Assembly (NCBI GenBank): GCA_016934535.1
Contig: JAFGSQ010000030.1
Coordinates: 1 to 14,319 of the forward strand
Length of the DNA: 14,319 nt
Direction of reading: 5' to 3'
From: a candidate division WOR-3 bacterium
GTDB lineage: Bacteria; SDB-A
Positions 1 through 7,429 of the stretch are shown piece after piece. The notes beneath the pieces were generated by a model, which did no database searches, had not been told where the DNA came from, and worked only from the letters and a program-made list of their open reading frames with translations. Position numbers and translations under genes: made by a program. The first letter of the stretch is position 1, and every line of letters begins with the position of its first letter.

Positions 1-7
1 AAAGCGC

Positions 8-36
8 TTGAAAAAATTATATGAAAGTATTATAAT
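8..36 (+). promoter_or_regulatory. Sigma70-type promoter for the first lipoprotein gene
   Basis: A -35 box TTGAAA (8-13) and a perfect -10 box TATAAT (31-36) are separated by exactly 17 bases. Transcription would start near 43, leaving a leader of about 22 bases before the ATG at 65. A perfect palindrome AAGCGCTT (2-9) overlaps the first two bases of the -35 box and could be an operator half, but that is speculation. This is the only convincing promoter in the window. Confidence 0.75.
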
Positions 37-64
37 CTGGTTCTAGGAAAAAAAGGAGGTTTCG

Positions 65-523
65 ATGTTAAGATTTTATACGGCGGTCGTTTTTATTGCT
101 CTGTTCAGTATCGGTTGCGGTAAAATGGTCGCGACGCCGGAGGTAGTTGTAAAAGAAATAAATCCCGAGATTTTTGTCGTGGCAGATTCGTCTTTCACGA
201 CTATTTCCGTGACAGTGAGAGTGACAAACGATGTCGAAGCGAGAGCTTTGAGGGCCGAATTCAGTTTCAGGAAAAATGACGGTTCGACAATTACAGGCGT
301 AAACAACATAACCCGTTACATAGACGTTCTGATCCCGACGGGAGAAGCAGGAGCGACAGCGCTGAATTCATATCCTGTCCCCACGGTTGAAATCAGAAAT
401 TACTTGATAGCCAATCCCACCGAACAGGTTTATCTTAACATACGCATATCGGGCGAAGACGCATACGGTTACGAGAAAAATTGGAACTGTGAAGGCAAGA
501 TAAGCGTGACCACAAATCAGTGA
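65..523 (+). CDS. Small lipoprotein of unknown function
   Basis: A 152-residue secreted lipoprotein. The N-terminus has a short positive start, a hydrophobic stretch (residues 5-17) and a cysteine at residue 18 after Ser-Ile-Gly, a somewhat non-canonical but plausible lipobox, so signal peptidase II should release a lipid-anchored protein of about 135 residues. The mature part is rich in Val, Thr and Glu in alternating patterns, which suggests a beta-sandwich, but I recognise no family or catalytic motif. The start is fixed by a strong AAGGAGG (53-59) five bases upstream. The gene has its own promoter (8-36) and terminator (544-570), so it is probably expressed mainly as a single gene. A role in the envelope is inferred from the anchor alone. 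Confidence 0.8.
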   Translation: MLRFYTAVVFIALFSIGCGKMVATPEVVVKEINPEIFVVADSSFTTISVTVRVTNDVEARALRAEFSFRKNDGSTITGVNNITRYIDVLIPTGEAGATALNSYPVPTVEIRNYLIANPTEQVYLNIRISGEDAYGYEKNWNCEGKISVTTNQ

Positions 524-543
524 AAGAAATTTTAGCCTTTTTT

Positions 544-570
544 AAAAAGAGCGGTTTTCCGCTCTTTTTT
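544..570 (+). terminator. Rho-independent terminator after the lipoprotein gene
   Basis: An 11-base stem (544-554 pairing with 559-569) closes a TTTT loop and runs into a stretch of six T. It lies 20 bases past the lipoprotein stop. It also ends only 6 bases before the ATG of the LD-carboxypeptidase gene, so transcripts reading through would carry this hairpin directly in front of that start codon. It may therefore also act as an attenuator for the operon that follows. Confidence 0.85.
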
Positions 571-575
571 AGTAT

Positions 576-1487
576 ATGAGAAAACCCAGAAAACTTGGGA
601 AAAATTCAAAGATAGTACCCATCCTTCCGGCTGGTCCCCTGAAGGACAAACAAAGATTTTTTCTCGCAGTCAAGTATTTCGCCGAAAAAGGTTACAAAGT
701 GGAGGATTTTGGTTTTGATGAGGAAACCTGGTATCTTTCGGCCGATGACGTCACGCGGAAAAGATCGCTTCTTAAAGCTTTCGAAGATCCGGAGACTGGT
801 ATGATAATTGGAATACGAGGCGGTTACGGATGTTCGAGGATAGCCGATGATATTTTCCGTTCAAATGAACTGAGTTTTTTTAACGGAATTTTCTGCGGAT
901 TTTCAGACTTGACTGTTCTTTCGCTCGTGTTGCTCAAAAAAGGACTCGTAAATTTTTACGGACCCATGCTTTCTGCCGACTTCGGGAAAAATCCATCCGA
1001 TTTCTCTTTTGATTTTCTCGAAAGAATGGCGACGGGAAAGTGCACCGGTGTTCACAGATTTCCGGACGGATGGAAAAGCGTCGTATCGGGTAAATCTGAG
1101 GGCGTGTTGACTGGAGGGTGTCTTTCGCTCATACAGACATCCATAGGAACTGAATACGAAATTGAAACGGAAGGGAAAATACTCGCCTTTGAAGACACCG
1201 GAGAGTCCCCATACAGGATTGACAGAATTCTCACTCATCTAAAAGCCGCCGGTAAATTCGACGGCGTAAAAGGCGTCCTTGTGGGAAAATTTGCTTCCTG
1301 CCCGGACCAGCCGCCTTCATGCGATGAAGTTGTCGCTGAAAGGCTATCTTCATTGAATTGCCCCGTGATAACAGGAGCCGATTTCGGGCACGTTCCCGAC
1401 AAGATAACCCTGCCTCTCGGCGTACTGGTGAGTATTGATTCTGTCAAAGGTGAAATTGAATTTGTCGAAAATGCTGTGGAGGGTTGA
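576..1487 (+). CDS. ldcA: LD-carboxypeptidase (peptidase family S66)
   Basis: Family S66 LD-carboxypeptidases are cytoplasmic enzymes that remove the terminal D-Ala from the tetrapeptide of recycled murein peptides. The 303-residue protein has the usual length and the family landmarks in order: N-terminal Leu-Pro-Ala-Gly-Pro (17-21), Arg-Gly-Gly-Tyr-Gly (81-85), the nucleophile elbow Gly-Phe-Ser-Asp with Ser110, the Glu-Asp pair with Glu206 before Tyr-Arg-Ile-Asp-Arg (213-217), and Gly-His with His272 before Leu-Pro-Leu-Gly. The Ser-Glu-His triad looks intact. There is no signal peptide. The ATG at 576 is the only start that keeps the conserved N-terminus, because an in-frame TAG lies at 570-572; it has no Shine-Dalgarno sequence. 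The gene heads a run of envelope genes, and its stop codon directly touches the next ATG in the same frame. A microcin-immunity (MccF-type) role in the same family is possible but less likely beside murein enzymes. Confidence 0.92.
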   Translation: MRKPRKLGKNSKIVPILPAGPLKDKQRFFLAVKYFAEKGYKVEDFGFDEETWYLSADDVTRKRSLLKAFEDPETGMIIGIRGGYGCSRIADDIFRSNELSFFNGIFCGFSDLTVLSLVLLKKGLVNFYGPMLSADFGKNPSDFSFDFLERMATGKCTGVHRFPDGWKSVVSGKSEGVLTGGCLSLIQTSIGTEYEIETEGKILAFEDTGESPYRIDRILTHLKAAGKFDGVKGVLVGKFASCPDQPPSCDEVVAERLSSLNCPVITGADFGHVPDKITLPLGVLVSIDSVKGEIEFVENAVEG

Positions 1488-2828
1488 ATGGGCGGCGATT
1501 CTGAAATGATAAAAAACAATCTAATCAGAATTAAAGTCGCGGGTCCGAGGGACAGCGTAAAAATATCATTTCCAGGAAACGACGGGCATAGGTTTTCCGG
1601 AGACTGCGAGTTCAGGAATTCACGGGAAAAAATTCTTATGAAAGAGAGAATATTTTCTTCGCCGCTGAGGATCGAGAGCTGTTTTTCAGTCGTAAGGGGG
1701 ATCAAGGTCGGCGAGTCTTTTCACTGGGAGCACGAAGAAGATCACGCCTTTCGAGGGACTTTGGAACTCGTTTCGTCTTCTCGCGGCATAACGGTTATAA
1801 ACGAAATCCCGTTAGAATATTACATCGCCTCGGTTGTCGGATCCGAAATGAAATCCCGGTGTCCCGCCGAGTTTTTAAAAGTTCAGGCGATTGTAGCAAG
1901 ATCCTCCGCCTTCAGCATGTCGAAGAGCCTTCACGCCGGTGAAAACTTCAATCTTTGCGCGGACGATCATTGCCAGGACTATCGCGGTGTACTGAGAGAA
2001 ACAGATAAAATACTTTCCGCCGTTTCCCATACCGCAGGAAAATTTCTCATCTACGGCGACGAAATTGCCGACTGCAGGTTTTCAAAAATGTGCGGAGGCG
2101 TGACCGTGAAATTCCAGGACGCATGGGGCGGAGACCGGGCACATTCCTACATGCCTGAAAAATGGGACAGTATTGAAGAAAATCCGGAATGCAAAAGTTT
2201 GCGGCATTACGTCGAAGGCTCATTTCCGGGCATCCTTTGCGCTCCTTCATCGAGCGACCTTAAAGAATTCTCATACGCCTCGGAATATTTCAGGTGGGAG
2301 AAGAAAATAGGCAAAGAAGAGGTTTCGGAAAATCTCGCTCTGGCCGGGCATTCTATAGGAAGAGTGATTTCGGCTGTACCGCTCGAAGTGACTCCCTCAT
2401 TCAGGGTAATTAAAGTAAAATTCAAGGGCGAACGCGGAGAGTGCTTTGTTTCCGGTGAACTGAATGTGCGCAAAATCTTCTCGCACTCGACTCTTCCGTC
2501 GGCCTCATTTTATTTGACTGACGAAGGAGACAATTGGATTTGCCGCGGCGCGGGGTGGGGTCACGGTGTAGGAATGTGCCAGATAGGAGCCATGAACCTG
2601 GCCGCGAAGGGATTCGATCATAAATTTATTTTGAGGCATTATTTTCCGGGATGCAGAATCCTGAAAATCTACGAAAGCGTTGATCTGAGCAGATTCAGTT
2701 GGGCAGAAAAAAGACCCTGCTATGAGATGGCAAATTGCTACGAACTGCACAGATGTCCGCACGGAGATAAAGGAGACGGCCCGGAAAACTGCCGGGGGAA
2801 CCCTTCGGAGTTGAAAAAGGAGAGTTGA
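1488..2828 (+). CDS. SpoIID/LytB-domain protein, putative peptidoglycan lytic enzyme
   Basis: The SpoIID family contains lytic transglycosylases that cut glycan strands stripped of peptides, and LytB-type amidase enhancers. In this 446-residue protein the hallmark segment is at 107-144 (Pro-Leu-Glu-Tyr-Tyr, the Gly-Ser-Glu with probable catalytic Glu120, then the Gln-Ala-Ile-Val-Ala-Arg core). It continues with Cys157, His161, Cys162-Gln-Asp-Tyr-Arg-Gly (a likely zinc site like that described in the Clostridioides difficile enzyme), Met-Cys-Gly-Gly (201-204), and the C-terminal Gly-Trp-Gly-His-Gly-Val-Gly-Met (356-363) with Tyr-Phe-Pro-Gly (385-388). Two oddities: no signal peptide from either possible start (1488 or 1506), and 17 cysteines, four of them in a tail (411, 417, 423, 435). 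GGAGGG five bases upstream supports ATG 1488, which follows the ldcA stop directly. Nothing else in the window suggests sporulation. Confidence 0.88.
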   Translation: MGGDSEMIKNNLIRIKVAGPRDSVKISFPGNDGHRFSGDCEFRNSREKILMKERIFSSPLRIESCFSVVRGIKVGESFHWEHEEDHAFRGTLELVSSSRGITVINEIPLEYYIASVVGSEMKSRCPAEFLKVQAIVARSSAFSMSKSLHAGENFNLCADDHCQDYRGVLRETDKILSAVSHTAGKFLIYGDEIADCRFSKMCGGVTVKFQDAWGGDRAHSYMPEKWDSIEENPECKSLRHYVEGSFPGILCAPSSSDLKEFSYASEYFRWEKKIGKEEVSENLALAGHSIGRVISAVPLEVTPSFRVIKVKFKGERGECFVSGELNVRKIFSHSTLPSASFYLTDEGDNWICRGAGWGHGVGMCQIGAMNLAAKGFDHKFILRHYFPGCRILKIYESVDLSRFSWAEKRPCYEMANCYELHRCPHGDKGDGPENCRGNPSELKKES

Positions 2829-2832
2829 AACA

Positions 2833-4998
2833 ATGAAAAAAATCGCAATTATTGTTTTTTCAGTTTTTCTTGTCAATTGTGCGACATGCCTTTTATTTGC
2901 CGGCACTGATGAAATCGGCGAAGCTTTCCGCAGAGGAGACGTTCTCCTAGCAAGAGATCTTCTTTCGTACGAGAATGAATTCGAAAGATCTTCGTCCGAG
3001 TATTGTGTATGGGCGGCTTGCGTCTATCTGTCAATGAACGCTTATGACAGCAGTTTGTTCTGGGCGAAGAAGATCTCAGACAAGAGCATTTTGGCCGTCG
3101 AAATTTCGGGACCTCTTTTCAGATACGACAACACTTTCAGAGGTCAATACGCGGATTTTGCCGAAGCTGTAGAGGCTTTCGAAAGAAGAGACTACAAAAT
3201 AGCGGTGGATAGATTTATACGAATCAGCGCTTCCGGAGGCGTACCGATTTGTATAGAAGATTATGCGGATTACTTTATATTCTGTTCGTATCTCATGACG
3301 GGAGACACCGCATCGGCCCTATCGACCGGGGAGAAATTTATCGAAGAACACTCTACGTTGCTTAATCCCTACGTGTCGGGAGATCTGGCGCAGATTTACC
3401 TTTCCAGGGGAGACATTTACGAAGCCGTTCGCCATTTTAGACACTCATCGCTTGACGATGGTGAAAAGTTCAGAGCCGGAAAAATATTTCTTTCTCTGGG
3501 GGACACAGTGTCAGCGATTCATTATCTTACTGAATTGCTGCCTTCGGCGAATGAATTTTCTGACAGCGCGTGGTCGCTTCTCATTTCACTCGGTGAAACC
3601 GACACCCTCGCAAGAGCCCGTTCCCTTGAAAGCTCGAGGAAATATGAACAGTTGGTCAGCCTTCTCGAGCCTTACGTTCTCTCAAACTGGTCCGATTCCG
3701 AGGCTTCTTTAATTCTCGGGAGAGCTTTGAGAAGGCTTTCCAGGCACTCAGACGCAGTTTTATACCTCGAGAATGCCGCAAAAAGTTCTCTGAGAAGAAC
3801 CGCCCTTTACAATCTCGGTTTGTGCTTCAGATCCCTGGGCAAAAAATCCGAAGAAGAGGCGGTTTGGTCTTCGTTCGTGTCCGAATTTCAGACGGGAGAT
3901 CTTTACGATGACGCACTAGTCTATCTTGCAGAATTGAAAATAGGCAAAGGCGATAGAACGGAAGCCATAAGATTGCTGAAAACTGTTTTTGAGTCTCCTC
4001 ATTCAAACGACATGATTCAAAAAGCCGCAGACATTATGTTTAAATTGCTGGACACACGCGAAACAGCCGAATTTGGCGAATACGTTTCCGGCCTCAGGAT
4101 TACGGAGCGCAACGTTTCATTGGTCTATACTACGGCTCTGAAGATGAGTCCTGATAAAGCCGCCGAAATTTTCAGAAAAATCGGAACCTCACTGCCAAAC
4201 AGTGATTACGCGAGAAGATCTGAAAGGCGTCTCACTGAGATGGAAATCAACGTGATTCCGCTTTCGATCGATTTTGCAAAAACCGTCGAAGAGGCTCTTT
4301 CAGACTATCAGATGAGAGAAAACGCCGCGAAAGCATGCGAGAGAGCAAAATTTCTTTACGCTTTCGGCCTGAGAACTTGGGCAAGAAAAGAACTGGAAAC
4401 CGTCGCATCCGCCAACCCGCTCGAAAAATTTTTAATGGCCAAAACAGCTGCCGCAGGCCTCGACAGATATAAATCGATAGTATACGCGTCTTCTGTGAGA
4501 AGTCAGATAGGAGAGCCTTGTCCTTCCGAGCTTTTTTTTATGATTTATCCTCAGGCGTACAGACTGGCAATAGAAAACGCCGCTGAAAGGTTTTCTCTTG
4601 ATATTTATTGGCTTCAGGGACTTGTCAGAACGGAAAGTCTTTTCGACGAAAGTGTAATATCCTGGGCAGGGGCAGTCGGTTTGGCTCAGTTGATGCCTGC
4701 GACTGCAAACCAGGTGGCTTCGACTCTCGGGATTCGTTCTTACTCGTTGACTGATCCGGACGACAATCTCACGTTCGGAGCAAAATATCTTTCCGATCAG
4801 CTTTCGAACTTTAAAAAAATTGAAATCGCTCTGGCCGCATACAACGCAGGACCGGGGAATGCGAGGAAATGGATTTGCGCCGGAGGAGGAGAAGAAGAAT
4901 ACATATCCAACATAGGATTCGCCGAAACAAGAGCGTACGTGCCGAAAGTCCTGACTTCCGCCTGGATATACAGGAAAATTGACGGGAGGGTTTTTTGA
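2833..4998 (+). CDS. Soluble lytic murein transglycosylase with TPR-like region (SLT, GH23)
   Basis: Cleaves the MurNAc-GlcNAc bond of peptidoglycan to give 1,6-anhydro-muropeptides. The 721-residue protein begins with a signal peptide (hydrophobic 4-22, probable cleavage after the Phe-Ala-Gly at 22-24). Residues of about 30-560 form helical TPR-like repeats (for example 105-135, 185-235, 290-400), as in Slt70-type enzymes. The SLT catalytic domain is C-terminal: Arg-Thr-Glu601-Ser-Leu-Phe-Asp with Glu601 as the general acid, Gly-Leu-Ala-Gln-Leu-Met-Pro-Ala-Thr (616-624), Ala-Tyr-Asn-Ala-Gly-Pro-Gly (669-675) and Glu-Thr-Arg-Ala-Tyr-Val-Pro (698-704). All key residues are present. AGGAGA precedes the ATG; the gap from the SpoIID stop is 4 bases, and the stop overlaps the TTG start of the next gene. 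It is the one clearly exported murein hydrolase of this operon. Confidence 0.95.
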   Translation: MKKIAIIVFSVFLVNCATCLLFAGTDEIGEAFRRGDVLLARDLLSYENEFERSSSEYCVWAACVYLSMNAYDSSLFWAKKISDKSILAVEISGPLFRYDNTFRGQYADFAEAVEAFERRDYKIAVDRFIRISASGGVPICIEDYADYFIFCSYLMTGDTASALSTGEKFIEEHSTLLNPYVSGDLAQIYLSRGDIYEAVRHFRHSSLDDGEKFRAGKIFLSLGDTVSAIHYLTELLPSANEFSDSAWSLLISLGETDTLARARSLESSRKYEQLVSLLEPYVLSNWSDSEASLILGRALRRLSRHSDAVLYLENAAKSSLRRTALYNLGLCFRSLGKKSEEEAVWSSFVSEFQTGDLYDDALVYLAELKIGKGDRTEAIRLLKTVFESPHSNDMIQKAADIMFKLLDTRETAEFGEYVSGLRITERNVSLVYTTALKMSPDKAAEIFRKIGTSLPNSDYARRSERRLTEMEINVIPLSIDFAKTVEEALSDYQMRENAAKACERAKFLYAFGLRTWARKELETVASANPLEKFLMAKTAAAGLDRYKSIVYASSVRSQIGEPCPSELFFMIYPQAYRLAIENAAERFSLDIYWLQGLVRTESLFDESVISWAGAVGLAQLMPATANQVASTLGIRSYSLTDPDDNLTFGAKYLSDQLSNFKKIEIALAAYNAGPGNARKWICAGGGEEEYISNIGFAETRAYVPKVLTSAWIYRKIDGRVF
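4984..4990 (+). promoter_or_regulatory. Ribosome binding site that supports a TTG start
   Basis: GGGAGGG lies inside the last codons of the transglycosylase gene, four bases before TTG 4995. The TTG shares three bases with the TGA stop (overlap TTGA), which supports translational coupling of the glycosyltransferase to the gene before it. Confidence 0.7.
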
Positions 4999-6452
4999 AG
5001 ATTACAAAGAGATTTAGGAAAAATTCAGGAACGAGTTTTATTCTGGCAAGTGGACTCAAAGATACACCCGAACACAGATCGTTGATAAAATGCGCTGAAA
5101 AGACCGGAGCCGCCGAAATACTTTTTTCAAAAGACTATTCTCCCGAATCAGTGAATGAAAAGATTGAAAAAGCAAGTTGTGAATGGTTCGCGATAGTCGC
5201 GCCGGGAGTCTATATAAATGAAAATTTTACCAGAATATTGGAATCAGCGGCAAAAAACAGACAAAACACAGGAATTTTTTACGGAGACTTCGAGAAAAAC
5301 GGAAAACGAATAGGATTGTACGACTACAACGGCGATTGGACGGAGAGATGGAATTTCGGGAAATTGAGAATATACAGAACTGATTTCGTAAAAGATGAAG
5401 GTCTGTTCAGCGCTGAATTTCCCGAGGCCTACAATTACGACATGCTTTTGAAATTCTGGAACAAGAGGGAAATACTGAGAATTCCCGAAATCATGTATTC
5501 GTTTGATTTGCCTGAAAAAACGAACGCATTGAAAGAACGGCTTTTCTTTCCGTCAGAAGGTGAATACGGAGGTTTTTCTTATCTTTTTTATAATGAAGAT
5601 TACAAGCTTCAGGTTGAAAAATGCTTCGAAAATTTTCAAAAAAGGCAGAAAATTTATTTTTTCTGCGATAACACAAACAAGGTTTCCGAAAGTATTTTAC
5701 CTGACGACGGTGTGATTGCGAGTGTCGTAATACCCGTACACAACAGAGCGGAATTACTGCTTCAGGCTGTCGAAAGCGTCCGAAGACAGGATTTTGAGAA
5801 ATGGGAAATCCTGATAGTCGACAACTGTTCGAGCGACGGCACGTACGATGAGGCATTGAAATTGTCCGAAACCGAACCGAGAATCAGGGTTTTCAGGAGA
5901 GAAGACAACAGGATCGCCAAAGCTCTCAATCTCGGAGTGAGGAACGCTGTGGGCAAATACATCGCCCAGCTCGATTCAGACGACTTGTATTCCGCTTCGA
6001 CCCTGAGAAAAATGACCGACGCTCTCGAATCAGACCCCTCGGCGGGATTGGCAGTCAGCTATTATGATCTTATAGATCAGAACGGTTTGACTTTTGAAGA
6101 TCTCGGAGTTGTCCGTCACGAGGAATATTCGGTAAACAACATTCTCAGGGTTGACGGCGCGGGAGCGGCCAGAGTATGGAGAAAATCCGTCATCGAGGAA
6201 ATGGGTTATTTTGACGAAAAAGATTTCTGCGATTACGGCGAAGATTACGACATGGTTCTGAAAGTGACTGAAAAATATTCGTTGAAAAGAGTCCACGAAG
6301 TGCTCTACCATTACAGGAGGCACCCCGGCAACAGCGATGCCCTCAGAGACGAGTTGTTCAAACTGACGGCAAAGAATAAAGCGAGACTCAATGCATGGGC
6401 GAGAAGAAGGAAAATATCAGGAGGAACAAAAGATGAGACTTTTTTTTACTGA
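4995..6452 (+). CDS. Tandem family 2 glycosyltransferase with an inactive N-terminal half
   Basis: A 485-residue cytoplasmic glycosyltransferase with no membrane segment. The C-terminal half (about 240-450) is a complete GT-A fold of family GT2: Val-Val-Ile-Pro-Val-His-Asn-Arg (244-251), Val-Asp-Asn-Cys-Ser-Ser-Asp-Gly (275-282), the metal-binding Asp-Ser-Asp-Asp (327-330) and Gly-Glu-Asp-Tyr-Asp-Met (415-420) with the catalytic-base acidic pair. The N-terminal half (about 12-190) matches the end of the same fold, with Tyr-Asp-Met-Leu-Leu-Lys-Phe (148-154) and the following 35 residues lining up with 418-457, but the Asp-x-Asp position is replaced by Ala-Pro-Gly (69-71). It therefore looks like a duplicated, non-catalytic domain. 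Translation starts at TTG 4995. Donor and acceptor are unknown; modification of a surface glycan is inferred from the neighbours. Confidence 0.88.
   Translation: MKITKRFRKNSGTSFILASGLKDTPEHRSLIKCAEKTGAAEILFSKDYSPESVNEKIEKASCEWFAIVAPGVYINENFTRILESAAKNRQNTGIFYGDFEKNGKRIGLYDYNGDWTERWNFGKLRIYRTDFVKDEGLFSAEFPEAYNYDMLLKFWNKREILRIPEIMYSFDLPEKTNALKERLFFPSEGEYGGFSYLFYNEDYKLQVEKCFENFQKRQKIYFFCDNTNKVSESILPDDGVIASVVIPVHNRAELLLQAVESVRRQDFEKWEILIVDNCSSDGTYDEALKLSETEPRIRVFRREDNRIAKALNLGVRNAVGKYIAQLDSDDLYSASTLRKMTDALESDPSAGLAVSYYDLIDQNGLTFEDLGVVRHEEYSVNNILRVDGAGAARVWRKSVIEEMGYFDEKDFCDYGEDYDMVLKVTEKYSLKRVHEVLYHYRRHPGNSDALRDELFKLTAKNKARLNAWARRRKISGGTKDETFFY
6419..6424 (+). promoter_or_regulatory. Ribosome binding site fixing the LVIVD lipoprotein start
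   Basis: AGGAGG lies 8 bases before ATG 6433, inside the end of the glycosyltransferase gene. It rules out the longer in-frame start at 6391, which would put 14 charged residues in front of the signal peptide. Confidence 0.8.
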
Positions 6453-7428
6453 AGCAGTTATTCTTTCAACTATTACGGCAGTTTTCTCCTGCGCGCCAGC
6501 TGAAGTTGAATCAAGCGAAGTTATTGATCCACTGGAATTTCATGTAATCGACAGCATTCTGGGAACATGTTCGTCGATTTCGGCTGGAGAAGGCGGTTTT
6601 TTAGCAGTTTTCGACGCCCTGTCAAAACAGTACCTCAATGGATACGAATGGCGCGGCGGTGATTCTCTTGAATTAATTGACAGGGGCCACATAGTAAGGG
6701 ATAGGTATAACGTCAGGGATATCAGGTACTTCGAAGGAAAGTTCTATGTCGTTGAGGGGACCGACGGTGTATTGATAGTTGAGAGAATCGGGGGGTTCGA
6801 AGCGGTGGGGAGAATAATTTCCCCGGACACGGGGACGATGTTTTTCGACGTCGCCGTAAGGGGAGATGAAGCTTTTTGCGCCTGCGGCGAAAGCGGTGTC
6901 CTGGTATTCAGGACGAGACCCGGAATAGGACAAGCCGTCTCGTATTCTCTCGCGGACAGGATAAACCTAGACGGAAGCGCATCTCATGTATGCGCCTTTG
7001 GAGACATTATTGCGGCGGGACTCTGGGACATGAAGAAAGTGTGCGTGTTTGTCGGAGGGGAGCTCAAGGCGACTATTGGGGATTTACCAGGGATCGCCGG
7101 TTTGGCTACCGACGGAGAGAAACTCTATATCGCCGCTGAGCAGGGCGGACTTATGATTTACGATTTGACCGAAGGCAAGTGCGGCGAGTTCATTCGAGCC
7201 GTGTCGGATGTTCCCGCTTATGACGTTGAACTGTCGGGAAACCATGTTTTTGTCGCTTCTGATATTGACGGATTGAATATCTACGATAAAAAAGGGGACC
7301 TCGTGGCGTTCTGCCGGGAATCTTCTCCGGCAGAAAAAGTTTCCGTTGACGGCGACATTATTTTTGTAAGTCACGCGAAAAAAATCCCCACCGGGTACTT
7401 GTGGATAATTAAAGCGGAAGGTCTGTGA
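6433..7428 (+). CDS. LVIVD-repeat beta-propeller lipoprotein
   Basis: A 331-residue lipoprotein. The signal sequence is residues 1-19 with a lipobox Val-Phe-Ser before Cys20. The mature protein is built of about six repeats of 22-25 residues, each reading roughly 'position, gap, Gly-(Asp/Asn)-x-hydrophobic, Ala-hydrophobic, Gly-Gly-Leu-x-Ile-Tyr-Asp': residues 94-117, 137-160, 184-206, 221-244, 262-285 and 300-327. This is the LVIVD repeat pattern, which forms a beta-propeller used mostly for binding. No enzymatic motif is visible, so I infer a scaffold or binding role at the envelope surface. The start overlaps the glycosyltransferase gene by 20 bases, and the stop lies one base before the GTG of the next gene, so the protein is made as part of the same operon. 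Confidence 0.85.
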   Translation: MRLFFTEAVILSTITAVFSCAPAEVESSEVIDPLEFHVIDSILGTCSSISAGEGGFLAVFDALSKQYLNGYEWRGGDSLELIDRGHIVRDRYNVRDIRYFEGKFYVVEGTDGVLIVERIGGFEAVGRIISPDTGTMFFDVAVRGDEAFCACGESGVLVFRTRPGIGQAVSYSLADRINLDGSASHVCAFGDIIAAGLWDMKKVCVFVGGELKATIGDLPGIAGLATDGEKLYIAAEQGGLMIYDLTEGKCGEFIRAVSDVPAYDVELSGNHVFVASDIDGLNIYDKKGDLVAFCRESSPAEKVSVDGDIIFVSHAKKIPTGYLWIIKAEGL

Positions 7429-7429
7429 A

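Noticed and set aside
570-575. TAGTAT as a -10 box for ldcA
   Set aside because: Transcription would start inside the gene, after its only usable ATG, and no -35 box is at the right distance.
1485-1487. TGA recoded as an amino acid
   Set aside because: TGA ends most plus-strand genes here at the expected protein length, so it is an ordinary stop in this genome.
1235-1705. 156-residue open frame on the minus strand
   Set aside because: Antisense to ldcA and the SpoIID gene, both clearly real; no ribosome binding site or recognisable motif.
1488-2828. Sporulation gene interpretation of the SpoIID-domain protein
   Set aside because: Neighbours include lipoproteins and a LolB-like protein of a diderm envelope, and no sporulation gene is present.
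6391-6432. Longer start for the LVIVD lipoprotein
   Set aside because: It adds 14 mostly charged residues in front of a clear lipoprotein signal, and AGGAGG stands correctly placed for ATG 6433.
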